From Theobroma cacao (taxonomy: Eukaryota > Streptophyta > Magnoliopsida > Malvales > Malvaceae): a DNA stretch of 64,000 nt. The notes under the pieces were generated by a model that searched no databases, was not told where the DNA came from, and was given only the letters and a program-made list of their open reading frames with translations. Shown here piece after piece: positions 46,870 through 60,590 of this stretch. A program made the translations under genes and the position numbers. The stretch lies in contig NC_030851.1 in assembly GCF_000208745.1 (NCBI RefSeq), positions 21,419,708 to 21,483,707 on the forward strand, written 5' to 3'. The stretch's first letter is position 1. Every line of letters begins with the position of its first letter.

Positions 46870-49834
46870 TGCAATCAAGCCCAGCTCTACAATATGTTTA
46901 TTTTGCCATTCCTACATAAGAATGCATGTTTGCTTACTGGGGTACCTCGAAAATCGTTAAAAGACGACAATGAACCAAATGGTACAATTAAGTTGAATTA
47001 AGCCTTGAACTAGTCAAAATAGAGATTTTAAGATGAAATTGAGAATTTTAAAACCCCAAAATGACTTAATATGGTAATTTGGAGTTCGAGGATTGATTTG
47101 GAGTTAAATTTGAATTTTCATAATGTAGCGGCAAAATGATCATTTTGCCACTTGAGGTTAAAATTGGAATGTTGGAAGAAGTTTTTCACCAAGATTGACC
47201 ATTTAGAACATAATTTGAGTTTGAGAGGTGAAAAATTTTAATTTCGGCATTTTTTCGACCATAAAGGGCAAAATAGTCATTTTGTCGCCCCTGGGCAAAA
47301 TTGGAATTTTGCACCTCCCAACACCTGTCCAGCACATGAATTTCAGCCATTATTATTATGCATAATTGAGGAATTTTAAATGGTGGAGAGAGATTGCTTA
47401 ATGGGTAAGTATAACACATGGGCCAATGGAATGGTGACATGTGTGAAATTTTCATCCATTTATAATTGGCTTTAGAAATCAGCACATAAACCCTCCCAAC
47501 TCATTTCTCTTGGTCAGCCAATAGAAAAGGGAAGAAAAGAAGAAAGACAAAACCCTAGCTAAGAAATTCAAGGGAAAATCACTAGATTTCAAAGAATCAA
47601 GACATCAAAGGTGAAATTTCTTAACTCTAGCTTGTGATCTATCTTTCCTATGCATTCTTTTGCATTTTCCATAGTTGAATCACAAGATATCATAAAGGAT
47701 TCATGGCTAACCGAATTTAGAGATAGAAGATTTGATGATTTGTTTGGTTAGATTTTGAGATATTTTAGTGTTTTTAGTTGATTTATCATGTTTGGAAGGA
47801 AAACAAGTAAGAAAAATGACATATTCTTCATGAATTATTCTTTGGCCGAATTTCATAAAGAAAATATTGAAGATGAATCTTGTGATGTCTTATGTTATTT
47901 AGTTAGAATATAATGAATTATGGTGGTGGAAACCGAAAATGGTAATGTTTAGCATGAAAAACCGTATACCCCTCAAGAACATCCATGGTCGAATTTTTCC
48001 AAGAGAAAATGTGAGGATGATTTCACCATATTTCAAGTTATTTAATTTGTGTTTGATGATTTGGAGTATTGGTAGAGAAATGGAATTATTTGGAGTTGAA
48101 TTGGACGTATTGGCCAATTAATCGAGTGATAGATCGAATTAGGCAAATACCATTTTATTTAGGTACATAATTGAATTTATATTGAACACTGTATTTAGAT
48201 AGTTACCCGAGTATTTCACATCCCATTTCATGCATTAGTATAGAGCCTGAATTAGTTTTACAACAATTTAGCACAAATGTAGCAAATTGCTTATTGTGCA
48301 TTATGTCTAGCTAGTGAGCATTCTGGCAAGAGTAAAAAGGTAGTATCCGAGGATCCAGAATCAGAGTATCTCGAATTCGATTCCCATTACAGTGAGCAAC
48401 CTTATTATCGTCTTAATTATCTAAAGTATGTTTTTATCCGATTTTGTAATTTTATGGAAAAGTGTTTAAATGAAATGATTTTATAAATTGTTTTGAAATT
48501 TAATGATGACTTGAAAATGGAGTAATTGGAGACTACTTGTTGTATTGTAAATTATGTTTTGAATTGAATGGCTTATGATAATGTGGGCATGAATGACTGG
48601 ATGGGTATTTGTGTTGAAAATGTATAAACTGTTGTTTGCCTGGATAAGCTAGATAATGATAAAATTGCCATGTCATGCTATTGAATTTTTATTGAATTGG
48701 TGGGTTATAGATTGGTCACTGCAGTGGCGAGTTCTGTGGACCATCCTATTAGAGGGGCACAAAATTCGAGTATATTCTTACCTCGATCAGAGAGGCACGT
48801 AGGGTAACTCATGAGGTAAAACTTCAGAGTTCACTTCACGCTGAACCACCACGTGAAGGTGAACTCAGCCAACGCCAAGGAACGACTTATGTTTTCAAAA
48901 TAAAAACATGATTTATGTGTACATGACTTTTTAACAGCCTTGGCAGATTTGGTTGGGATAGCTCCAAGCCAAGGTATCCTTGACAATTGAGTATGAGAAT
49001 GATTTTGGCACGAGCCAAGCTTTTCAGGAAATCATAAGCCTCATTGTTTGTTTGGGTGAAATGAATCTATTTTATCTTATTAAATGAGTTCGAAATGCTG
49101 TGAATCATTTTTATGCTAATCTATTTTATCTGTCTCCATTTACTCAGCTTTAGATATTTTAGAAGATATTTGTTTACTCACTGGGATTATTTAATCTCAC
49201 CACCCTCCTTTGCACCCATTTCAAGCTCAAGATAGTCGGTAGATAGCTCATTTCGTTGAGGGCTACAATTGGACTTGCATTCTCAAAAACTGTAGGTTCA
49301 CAACCTTCATTACTTTTAGTCATTCGGGGGCCCACATGTCATTGTTAAATGTTTTGATTACCTGGCTGCGTGTGCTACTATATGTAGGAATTTATTTTGC
49401 TTTTACACTGTAAAAATTATTTACGTAGCGTTCTATAAAAATTGTTTTATGAAAAATTAGAATATTTTATTCATTATTTTTATTTTATTCCACTAGCTAT
49501 AATTTCACCTTAAATGAATGTTTTGGATATCTAAACTTATTTTCCGTTATGAAATGTGTAAATTTCTCTCATATACTACATTTTAGCTGGTTTCAAAATT
49601 TTTGAGAAAAATGACCAAATACCCCTGTGTAGTTGAAATTTCTCTTTGATTGTTTTTGAATTGAAATTGGTTCATATCACTTTAAAACATTATTTTAGTA
49701 ACTAATACTCATAGGGGAAGCGAGAAAACTAATGTTAAGCCTTGCGAGGTTTTGATTGGCATTTCGGATAATGAATGTCTATCGGGACATCGTGGCGGTT
49801 GTCACAGGCTCGATGGGAGTTCCGGGTCATGACA
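46870..49834 (+). mobile_element. 3' LTR of element E
   Basis: 2965 bp from TGCAATCAAGCCCAGC to CCGGGTCATGACA, followed by TSD GTAAG (49835-49839). Aligned by eye, its last 98 bases differ from the 5' LTR at 11 places, all transitions. Confidence 0.96.
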
Positions 49835-52800
49835 GTAAGGAACTTAGAACATGTGGATTGTCAAATATGTTCTAAGAGGAAACTTCTGCATCCTAAGTTT
49901 AAGAAATTTTGATCTTATGGCTGCAAAGGCAGGATACAAAAAAAAAATTAAGTGAATTGTTTATCTTATGGATGCAATTGGTTAAGAACTGATGAGTAAA
50001 GTTAAGATCTCAACACTAGGTGGTGTACAATTTGATATATGTGTATCTAAGAGTAAATTTGGAGATCATTGCTTAATCAATTTGCACTGAATGTTATGGT
50101 AAAGGTATGTAAATGCTAGTAGTGAAGTATACCCAAAGTAAGATATGTTGAGACTAATGTTCCGATCGCAAACTTGTGATAGAAAGCTAGTTTTGCAAAT
50201 TGTGGTTTTTATGACCATGAAATATATGGAGGTTACCAATATGTAAGCATACACTCAAAGTTGTATATCTTGTGTTTTCAATCATCGTGTGAAATGAGAT
50301 ATTCCATAGAAGAATTTGGCCTAATTGGTGATTACATGACTATAGGCTTGGCATGAGATTGAGAATGCTCTAACATGTATGCGAAATGTGTTGTGAAAGG
50401 CTAAAAGTCATTAAGACGAATGATGGGTGCAACATAGATGTTGTTATAATGAGTGTAAAAAACAAGCTCAAGGATAACCAATGCAATTATATTAAGTTAG
50501 TTTGGTTCAGTCCGAAATAAGAGTAAGGACATCTTGAAAGATCTTCAAATAATGTTCAATGGGGTTAATGAGCTAAATGTTATCAAATATATATTAAATT
50601 GTTAAAGTTATGCATGGCTTTGAAGATAAGCCTTTGATTGTTTGAATCCTCAACAGAATTCTATTAAAAGATATGTTTAAGCATTTTGGAAGTGTATTGG
50701 AAAACATAAGAATAATATACTAGTTTGACTTGCTATAAAAGGTTGGATTTGGATGGCCATGAGTGGCTTGTGACCAATAGAGCAGTGTAAAGTATGTGCT
50801 CATAAAGGGAGCTATGATTGGTAGATAAAGGTGGAACTTTAGAATTTCATTGTCATAGTTATTAGATTATATTTTGTATTATATGATATAGCGTAGAACA
50901 TCAATGATGAGATTGTGTTCAATGCTTCAAGCCTTGAACTGTAAGTTATGGACATGTATCCACCTTGTGAATACCCTGATGAGATAAATTCGAAAGATTT
51001 TTCATAATGAGAAAACATTAAAGCTCAAAGAGCAAATGGCTATATAGTTAAGTTAGGCTCGTGACTGATTTGTCACATAAGTATGAAGATACGATACAAG
51101 CATAAGTACATTGGGAAATGCTAGTTTGAGGCAATGATTATCATACCATTTTGTGGACCTGATGAGGTTTTGGTCTCGACATAATTGTAGACACAATGCA
51201 TAAATTGTGAAATGTGCTTCCCCCACAAGTTCCAATTTATTTTGAGTAATTATCAAGGTAAAGTACCTGATAGGGATAGGAAAAGGTTGAATTATGCTTC
51301 AAATGTTTAGAAAATGAGGTGACATGGTTTGATATAATGATACTACCCTTGGTAAGGGAATAGAAATACGCTATGAAAATTGTAGAAATCTACTTAGAAA
51401 AGAAATGATGATTCGAGTATTTATATACGAGTAAAGACTTTGGTAATGAGCTACGATCTAGAAGCATGATATTAGAATATGAATTTTGGCAAAGAAAAAT
51501 TGATTTTTAAGACACATGGTGCTTTAGGGATGGTGCCAATTAGTGGTTGATTCTCGTATGAGATTAGAATATTGGGATAAGCTTTGTGTATTCACCATAA
51601 ATGATGAGCATGATCTAACCAACTATAAGAAGAATTGATTCTAAACTTGATTGTTGGTTATTTTGGTTTTACAAATGGCTTATTGTGCTTGATATGCCTA
51701 AGGCTACCCGAAGTTAAAATTTTTGGAAAAATATATATGTATGGAAAAATATAATGTTGCATATTGGTATACAAAAAAAAAACTCATATGGAGTTGGTTA
51801 TAATTTGATTAGATGATAATATTCTATCAATGGGTATAGTGCTAGACAATGATTAAGATGATTTATCGGTGATTTTGGCAGTGAACATGTTGATTATAAT
51901 GTTGTTAGCTTAAAAGTAAGAGTTTATACTTTTGGTTTAAGCTCCTCAAATTTTATTATATCGTGATCAAATTTGGTTTTTTAATGTAAGCTGAGAGGCT
52001 TGGCATATGAACTAGCTTAATTGTAAGCTAGAATTTGTTAGGCTGTTATGAAGTACCAAAATAGAAAAGTATGCCATAGATTTAATTCTCTAAAGGTTAA
52101 TGGAATAGAACGTATGAGTACTAGTATAGCTTCAATATAAGGTTTTGACTTATGAAAATTTAGGTAAAAATTTATAGCTTATGCGTAAAGGTGTGCATTT
52201 GAATTCGTGTAATTAAAAGTGTAAAATCTGCCTTGATTGGCATAGAGCCCATGATTCAAAATGAAAGATTATGGATTTAATTTTCTAAGGAAAGAGGGCT
52301 AAAGAAGTTGATTTCGGAAAGGTCTTAGTAAATGATTCCTTGATTTTAAAGTACACTTATGGAAAGGTAAGTGTCAAATTTCATCTTCGGATTGATAAAC
52401 TAATAAGGTCACAAGATTTAGCATTTGGAGTAAATTTGAAGAATTTCAAGTTAGATATGCTGTATGTGATTGATGACGAACAAATTAGCTACGACATTGG
52501 AAATATAGAAATGATTAGTAATCAAGATGAGACTTGGAAAGGAACCTTAAAGAAATATTTTGAGCAACTTTAACCTTGAGAAGTTGAGTTATTGATTAAA
52601 GGGATTGGTTAAGATCATAGGAGGTATACGAATGTCATGACTTATTGAAATGCGAATGGTATAAGTTAAGATTTATCTAGTAAGCACTCGATCATGAAAG
52701 TACTAGAGTTTTTTTTGGGAATATGGTTACTAATAGTTACTAGATTTGAATCATCCATGGTGTTAAATATATTTGAAATAAATAAAGCTTGTTTTTATCC

Positions 52801-53193
52801 TTACATATTATGAAATGCTAGAATAGAATTTGTATGGAAGTATGTAAAATGAAATAGACGTTGGTTGATGATTTAGACCCACAGTCAATGGTGGAATAAA
52901 TACTTGAATGTTGGAAGGTTTGACAATAGGTCGAGGTAGAGGAATTGTGGATGGTCAAGTAAACATGTATAATTGATGATTTAAAGATGATTTGATTTAT
53001 ATGTGACCATAATTAATACCATATTTGAACTCTCTTCCTAAGATGAAGAATGGTATCGTTTTGATCCAACAAGAGTAGTACACATAATTATATATCTTAT
53101 GTTAAGAATGGCCAACGGAAGTGATGTAAAAGAATTTTAGAATTTTGATTATTCACCCCATGCCGATTCGAATTTGAGGACGAATTCATTTTA
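49835..53193 (+). mobile_element. Non-coding interior of C after E
   Basis: 49835-50312 continues Y' and matches 29514-29994; 50313 on is single-copy C interior. It is AT-rich with no domain-bearing frame; the 77-residue frame at 52340-52573 matches nothing I recognise. It ends with an AATTTGAGGACGAATTC block before the polypurine tract. Confidence 0.8.
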
Positions 53194-53205
53194 AGTGGGG
53201 GAGAT
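53194..53205 (+). promoter_or_regulatory. Polypurine tract of C
   Basis: AGTGGGGGAGAT abutting the LTR start TGTAGTACC; this fixes the 5' edge of the C LTR independently. Confidence 0.88.
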
Positions 53206-54144
53206 TGTAGTACCTCGTACTTTGAGGTGGTGGCTAATAATGCTTACCGGTTTTCTATTTGAGATTGATTACCGAGTAAAAGGGGTAATTCAAAAGTGAA
53301 CTTGTGAAACCTTAACCTCTATAGACACGTAACTAGAAGTAGACTCGATAAAACAGACTAGGGGTAATTTCATCATTTTCTTTGGTGAGCCCCTAAAAGT
53401 ATGCTTTCAAACATTATTAAGGCTTAAGTATACCTAAGGCACAAATGAATGATGAAAATAAGGATAAGATGATGATGGAAATAGAAATAATGATGATTTC
53501 TAAGGTAGAGGCAAAATGGTAATTTTGCATCTCAAGTCTAAATTTTCAAGTTTTCACTAACTCGAGTACTTTTAGACCATTATAGACTTTGTCTTAGTGT
53601 CCAAAGAGAAAAAAGTTGAACCGAAGGAAAGAAGAAGACAAAGTCACCTTATGGAGGGCATTTTGGTAAATTACATGAAAAATTGGATAAACTTTAGATA
53701 TAAATATCTAAAGCTCCAGCAATTTCCAACAGCTTCTAGCCATTTTTTCTTCCCTTCCCATCTCACGTTTCTTCATCTCCATGGGAGCCTCCCATAAAGC
53801 TTCCATAGCTCTCTCAATTAACTTCAATTTTCATGCTTTAGAGCACCTTTTCATATAACCTTTTGTGCTTTTTCACTCTCTTGCCTTAAAACCCTTAAAA
53901 AGTCTTACTTCCATCTTCCTCTCATTAGCTGGACATGTGGAGAGAGCGAGATGGCATTTTCCTTGTTAGCTTGAAGAATTTTGAAAGAGAATTCAACTAC
54001 AAAGACCATTAAGGTGAGTATAAGTTAAGGTTAAATTTCTTTAGTTGTTGACAATGGCTAACAATGGGGTTTGTGAGTATTTTATCATTGAGGTTGTTTA
54101 TTCACTTTTAGGGTGACTAGAGTAGTGTGAATAACTAGCCACTT
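53206..54144 (+). mobile_element. 3' LTR of C, part 1
   Basis: Matches the 5' LTR from 24807. It contains the TATA box (53699-53707), then is interrupted at 54144 by element D. 54140-54144 (CACTT) is D's left TSD. Confidence 0.92.
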
Positions 54145-56974
54145 TATCACGACCCAGAACCTCCGTCGGGCCCATGACAACCGTCGCGACGTCCCGATTG
54201 ACACTTATTACTCGGAATGCTAATCGGAACCCCACAAGGCTTACATATCAGTTTCTTTCCTTTCCTATGAGCAATCGTTGTTAAACATTCCATTTAAAAT
54301 AATTATCGATCGTTTTCGGCTCAAATAAATCCAAAGAAATTTTTTTTTAAAGGATTTATAGACAAATATCACTATTTAAAATATTGATTAAAATATAGCA
54401 TTTTTATATAAAACAATATTTATAGAAACATGTGCAAGAAATCTTTTGTAATGTGTAAGTAAAATAAATTCATACATACAAAAATTTACTAAGTTATAAT
54501 GTACAGTAATGGTTACAATGACAAGTGGCCCAAAATACACCCAATGTTAGTGCTAGAAACCTACTGTCTGTGTGGTAGAGATGTCAGCTAGAATCCTAGA
54601 CAAAATAGGGTATCTACAAGCTACCACAGACCTGAAATGTTTGGAAAGGAGGTGGGTGAGATTTTACAATCCCAATAAGTAAACAGACATTATCATAAAT
54701 ATCTAAAGGCGAGTAAAATGGAGGCAAGTTTAAAGAACAAATTACGAACCATTTCATAATGTTTTCAATTTATTTCTTAAACTATAAAATATTTGTAATT
54801 TACCAAAACAGTTGTTAAGGCTTATGTCTTTTATTAAAAACAAAGCTCAAGCCAAAACTAATCCTCGAGGATACCTTGGCCGAGGCATCTAACCGAGTCC
54901 GCCAAGGTTGTTATAACATTTACATGTGAAACACATTTTTATTTTTAAAACAAGCCATTCCTTGGCGTTGGCTGAGTTACACATTCACGTGGGGGTTCAA
55001 CGTGAAGTGAGCTCTAATACTACCCCAGGAGTCACCCTCCTTGGCTCTACAACCGGAGTAACTATATAACCGGGTTTACTGTGCCCCTCTAATAGGCAGT
55101 CCACGAAAACCCGTCACTGCAGTGACTAACCCACCAATTTTAATAAAATTTCGACAGTATAACGTGGCTTTTATTTATTTACCCAACCTGCATAATAAAA
55201 ACAGCTTACATAAATTCCCAATGCAATTTATCAAATATAGCCACATATACTCACATTTCATAAGCCATTCATAGGAAAATATATATTTCAAAATAATTGG
55301 CAGCCTCCAATTACTCAATCTCATAATCAACACAATATATTTTTATTTGTCACATTTATTTCTAAAACATCAAAAATCCCGTTTTAATCTCGTTTTCATT
55401 TCATAAAATACATAAAGAGCATTTAAAAATAAACTCTAAATAATTTACAACAATAATAGGTTTACTCACCGTTTGTACAAACTAAAAGCTTTCTAGGTGC
55501 CCCGATAACTACTCGTCGGGTACGATTTCCTTGCCTTTACCGAAAAGCTCTCCTCCTAGACACATTGCAAAAATTTACTCAATTCATCACATTAATGCTA
55601 AATCACTATATATTTTACTTAAATCCTATACTAATGCGTGGTATGAAATGCAATAGCCAAAAACGGCTTAAACGAGATATTAACCTATTTTTGGCACTTT
55701 ACCCGATAAATTGCTAACGCACTCCATTTTAGCTCTAAACTGTCCCATTCTCTGTCCAACATTTCTAACCATTAATTATCAGCCAATATTCCTCTAAAAT
55801 CACCAAAATCAGCTCACTCTCTACCTTGGAAAATTCGGCCAAAAATGGGACATTAACTCGGTAAATTTTCTACTTTGTTTTTCTATCACATTTAACCATT
55901 TTTCATCATTTTTTCTTCATTTATCTTAGAATAAAAATCAGATTATCATCATTGTACCTCATTGCAGATTCGGCCAAGGGTGGGTATTGTGAAAATTTAA
56001 TGCTTTCTTGCCCAATTTAATTTCTAAACACATTTATCTAACTAAAACTATCAATTTAACTAAAAATCAAAACCTAAAAATTTCAATTTCTCTCCCCTTG
56101 AAATTCGTCCAGCCCTTGATGTCACTTTTCGATCTCTCTCCTCAAGCATGCTAAATGGAAATAAAGGCATAGGAAAGGTAGAAATCAAGCTAAAGTCGAA
56201 AAATTTTACCGTTAGACGCGTAAACGGGCAAAAAACGTGAATTCCCCTTTGAATTTTCTTGTTTCTCTTTCGTTTTTCTTTTTTTTCTTCCTTTCCTCTC
56301 TATTTCCTCTCTTGTTCTTCCTTATGGCCGGCCATCACTTAAAATGGGGCTTAAATGGGCTGACTTTTAATTAAAATAATATTAAATCATTAAAAGTGCC
56401 ATGTGTCACTTTCCCATCGGCCCATTTTTAAAATTTCATCCATTTGTTTCCAAATTTTCACCATACACTTGTCCCACATATCCATAGCTTAGATAAAATT
56501 CTCAGACTTATCCAAAGTCTTGGTGGAGTAATTTTTGAAATTTACACTTTTGCCCCCGTAAAAGTGAAAAATTATATTTTTGCTCAAAAAATTGAAAAAT
56601 TGCCCATAGACATATTTTTCATCCCTTATACTCATACCATTCCCCAATTTGTCAAATTTGATCTAAATTCTCTCAAAATCTGAGATTTTGTCCACGGGTG
56701 GTATAATTACGATTTTGCCCCTAAACATCCAAATTTCCAATTTTACCCCAAATGAACCCTTGAACTTCGAACAATCATTTTTAGTCATTCCTGGACCGTA
56801 AAATATTAAATTTCATCCTACGATTCATATTTGAACTAGTTCGAGGTTAAATCAACTCAAGTGTACCGTTAGATACAATACCGTGTTTCGTCTATTCTTA
56901 GGACTTTTTTAGCATAATAACATGCTACTCAGTGCATATATGTCATGACATGTGTTATAGGGTCAGGTTTTACA
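54145..56974 (-). mobile_element. 3' LTR of gypsy element D
   Basis: 2830 bp, + strand TATCACGACCCAGAACC to GGGTCAGGTTTTACA. On the element strand it runs TGTAAAACC...GGTCGTGATA, so the terminal CA has become TA. It is repeated at 61298-63578. The polypurine tract (element strand GAGGGGTAGAAT) lies at 56975-56986. No gene. Confidence 0.94.
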
Positions 56975-57013
56975 ATTCTACCCCTCTTAAAATAAAATTT
57001 TGACCTCAAAATT

Positions 57014-57300
57014 TCACTTACCATATTTGACAAATAGATGCGAGTAATGGTTCCTCATCTGATGCTCTACTTCCCATGTCATTTCCTCCATTCGAGCACT
57101 TTTCCACAACACTTTGACCATTGAAATACTCTTGTTCCTCAATACTCGATCCTTTCGATCCAAGATACTCACAAGTTGCACCTCAAACTTCAAATCGTCA
57201 TGCAAGTCGATCGGAGGTGCTTCGAGGATGTGAGAAATATCTGGTACATATTTCTTAAGCATGGAGACATGAAAAACGTTGTGGATTCGATCTAACCCAG
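57014..57300 (-). pseudogene. Chromodomain-like C-terminus of D
   Basis: 57262-57014 holds FHVSMLKKY-type start (MLKKYVPDISHIL), the DLHDDLKFEVQ block, and VKVLWKSARMEEMTWEVEHQM. A frame break near 57263-57300 separates it from the integrase. It is clearly diverged from the A/G version, so D belongs to another Tekay-like family. Confidence 0.88.
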
Positions 57301-58270
57301 AGGTAATTCTAACCGATAAGCCACTGGTCCAATTCTCTCAATGATTCGAAATGGTCCAATATACCTCGAGTTAAGCTTTCCCCACTTCGCAAATCAAATC
57401 ACAACTTTCATTATCCAACAAGATATCATAATTTACCATAATAATATAATCAAATAAAACTTAATATCACAAAGCATTCAAATTATTACCTTTCCAAGGA
57501 GACACCTTAAGAAAAACTCTATCATCGACCTCAAACTCCAAGTCTTTTCTCCGTTTATCTGCATAGCTCTTCTGCCTATCCTAGGCTACCTTTAGCCTCT
57601 CTCGTATAACCTTGAACTTGTCATTAGTTAGATCGATCAATTCCACACTAACTAACTTTCTTTCACCCACTTCATCCCAATAAAGTGGAGTATGACATTT
57701 CCTTCCATATAAAGCTTCGTACGGTGCCATACCGATGCTAGACTAGAAGCTGTTGTTGTAAGCAAATTCCACTAACGGCAAGTGTCTATCCCAACTCCCA
57801 AGAAAATCCATGACACAAGCCCTCAACATATCGTCCATACTCTGCATAGTCCTCTCTGACTGACCATCCATCTGTGGGTGAAAAGCAGTGCTAAATTTCA
57901 ATTTAGTTCCTAGAGCTTCTTCAAATTTCGACCAAAATCGAGAAGTGAATCGAGGATCTCGGTCTGACACTATAGAAACGGGAACTCCATGTAGCCTCAC
58001 AATCTCATCTATATAGAGCTGAGCCAACTTCTCAATAGAGTATGTACTATGGATAGCCAAAAAGTGAGCGAACTTAGTCAATCGATCTACGATCACCCAG
58101 ATCGCATCCTTTCCCCTCTGTGTCCGCAACAGTCCCAAAACAAAATCCATAGTTACATGCTCCCATTTCCACTTGAGAACATGTAAAGACTGATGTGTAC
58201 CTGCTGGCCTCTGATGCTCTGCCTTAACTTGCTAACATATGAGACACTTGGCTACGAATTCTGCTACGTC
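57301..58270 (-). pseudogene. Integrase of D, with an intron-like insert
   Basis: Core frame 58150-57743 keeps all three catalytic acids: [24 protein letters not shown] and GQSERTM. The zinc-site cysteines (KCLIC) lie near 58225, with stops at 58270 and just after CLIC. After [10 protein letters not shown] a stop occurs, then MAPYEALYGRKCHTP and the DRVFLKVSPWK block. An 85-nt AT-rich insert with GT...AG edges (57489 to 57405) follows, and the gene resumes at [15 protein letters not shown]. Element A has no insert at this place. Confidence 0.9.
57405..57489 (-). other. Putative 85-nt intron in D integrase
   Basis: On the element strand AAAG|GTAATAAT ... ATGAAAG|TTGTG. Removing it leaves exactly the same number of codons between the Lys and the Phe-x-Lys block as in element A. 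It is very AT-rich, with no clear 3' pyrimidine tract. Splicing is inference. Confidence 0.5.
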
Positions 58271-59250
58271 TCATTTCATACCCAACCACCAATAATTCTC
58301 CCTGATAGTCCTATACATCTTGGTGCTTTCGGGATGTAATGCATAGGCAGATGAATGGGCTTCTTCCATGATTGCCTGTCTCAACTGGTTTTCCTCAGGA
58401 ACACAAACTCGGTCTCTAAACATCAAGACGTTATCCTCTCCAAATCTGAACTCACTGACTCCCCCATCGATCAGTTTTTGAATTTTTTTTCTTAACTCAT
58501 CATCAGATCTCTGAATGTCCTTAATCTGATTAAGTAACGAAGGTTGCACAATGAAGCTTGCCAATAAGGATCCATCCTCACCATTTCTGAACTGGACCCC
58601 AAGAGATTTCATCTCTATTAATGCTGGAAAATAACAACTCTGAAGTGCTGCTAAAGACGATGAAGACTTACGACTTAAGGCATCAGCTACAACGTTCGCC
58701 TTTCCAGGATGATAGTCTATCACCAAGTCATAATCTTTTATCAACTCCAACCATCGCCTTTGTCTCAAATTAAGCTCCTTCTGAGTGAGTAAATATTTTA
58801 AACTCTTGTGATCCGTAAATATCCGACAATGCTCACCATACAAGTAATGCCTCCAGATTTCTAAAGCAAACACCACTGCTGCTAACTCTAAATCATGGGT
58901 AGGGTAATTTGCTTCATGCTTCTTCAACTGCCGGGAAGCATAAGCTATTACTTTCTCATCCTGCATCAACACACACCCTAACCCCAACTTAGATGCATCA
59001 TTGTACACCACAAGTCTCTTACCACTCACAGGAAGTGTTAAAACGAGAGTAGAGGTTAACCGATTCTTTAGCTCCTGAAATTGATTCTCACAAACATCAT
59101 CCCACTCAAACTTAACTCCTTTACCAGTTAGACGGGTCAAAGGAGCTGCTATTAAGGAAAACCCCTGGACAAACCTCCGATAATAATCGACTAATCTGAG
59201 AAAACTACGAATCTCCGTCACTGTCTTAGGTTGCTCCCATTGTAAAATTG
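58271..59250 (-). pseudogene. RNase H and integrase zinc domain of D
   Basis: Open for 316 codons: [15 protein letters not shown] (connection), RNase H acids in [33 protein letters not shown] and VADALSRKS, then [15 protein letters not shown] (integrase zinc-site histidines). It is the longest intact stretch of pol in the window. A stop at 58270 ends it inside the zinc domain. Confidence 0.94.
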
Positions 59251-60086
59251 CCTCTATCTTCTTGGGTCAACATATATTCCAGCTCTCGATACTACGAGTC
59301 CTAAGAATACCACTTCCTATAACCAAACCTCACACTTTGAAAACTTTGCATACAACTGTCTTTCTCGCAAAGTTTGTAATACTATACGCAAGTGGGCAGC
59401 CTGCTCATCATTATCTCTCGAGTAAACCAGTATGTCATCAATGAACACAATAACAAACTTGTCCAAGTAAGGGTGGAACACCCTGTTCATGAGATCCATA
59501 AAAGCTATCGGTGCGTTAGTTAACCTGAAAGGCATGACCAAGAACTCATAATGACCGTACCAAGTCCTGAACGCTGTCTTCGGTACATCCTGTTCTTTAA
59601 TCCTCAACTGATGATACCTAGACCTTAGATCAACCTTAGAAAACACTGTAGCTCCCTTTAATTGATCGAAAGAACATCAATCCTCGGTAACAGATACTTG
59701 TTCTTAATGGTCATTCTGTTAAGCTGTCGATAATCGATACATAATTGAAGTGTACCGTCTTTCTTTTTCACAAATAAAATCGGTGCTCCCCACAGAGATG
59801 TACTAGGGCGTATAAAAGCCTTGTCCACTAACTCTTTCAACTGCACTTTCAACTCCTTCAACTTTGTCAGAACCATTCTATATGGAGGAATAAAGATAGA
59901 GGCAGTACCCGAAAATAAATCAATGGTGAATTCTAACTCACGATCAGGAGGAAGTCCCGGTAATTCATCAGGAAATATATCAGAGAACTCACTTACTACA
60001 AGGACATTCTCTAACTTAGGTTCCTCCCTCGATATATCAATCATGTGAGCCAAGTATGCCGGATATCCCTTTCGCACCAATTTCAA
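59251..60086 (-). pseudogene. Reverse transcriptase of D
   Basis: Blocks [28 protein letters not shown], then after a frameshift near 59660-59675, [27 protein letters not shown] and [10 protein letters not shown]. The catalytic FIDD is intact, unlike elements A and H. Decay resumes near 59316. Confidence 0.94.
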
Positions 60087-60590
60087 AGCTTTGAGGGCCG
60101 AGATTACACAAAACAGTAATACTCGACGTTCCCCTGTAAATACAACTTATGCTCCCTCTAAACTTTGGAGAATCACTTCTTTCTTAAAACAATCCACCTT
60201 TGCTCGATGAGTGGACAACCAATCCATACCCAAGATCAAATCAAAATTTTGAATCTCCGAAGGGATTAAATCACCCATGAATTCTTCTTCCCCAACTTTA
60301 ATACCACAGTCTCTATAATACGTATTTCTTACTAATCGCTCGCCTAGAGGAGTACGCACTACAATTTCTTCCTCTAATGATGATAGGTTCCTATCTGAGA
60401 ATGATGGAAATGTTATGCTCACGTATGATCTATCGTTGCCTGAATCTATCAAAACATGTGCATCTCTATCAAACACAATCATAGTACCTGTCACGGTGCT
60501 AGGTCGAGCTCGAGCTTCATCCTCAGTCACTGCAAAGACCCTGGTCGAAAACTGAGGCTACGATCTGGAAGATGGCTGCTCTGGGGTATT
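60087..60590 (-). pseudogene. Aspartic protease of D
   Basis: The active site LIDSGNDRSYVS keeps D-S-G, and the ILGMDWL block follows about 75 residues later, as in gypsy proteases that cut the gag-pol precursor. It is open from 60530 to 60147. It joins gag upstream in the same frame through a stop near 60555. Confidence 0.92.

Noticed and set aside
52340..52573. Possible host gene or retroelement protein of 77 residues
   Set aside because: No recognisable domain, no homologous frame in B or E interiors that I can see, and surrounded by non-coding C interior.
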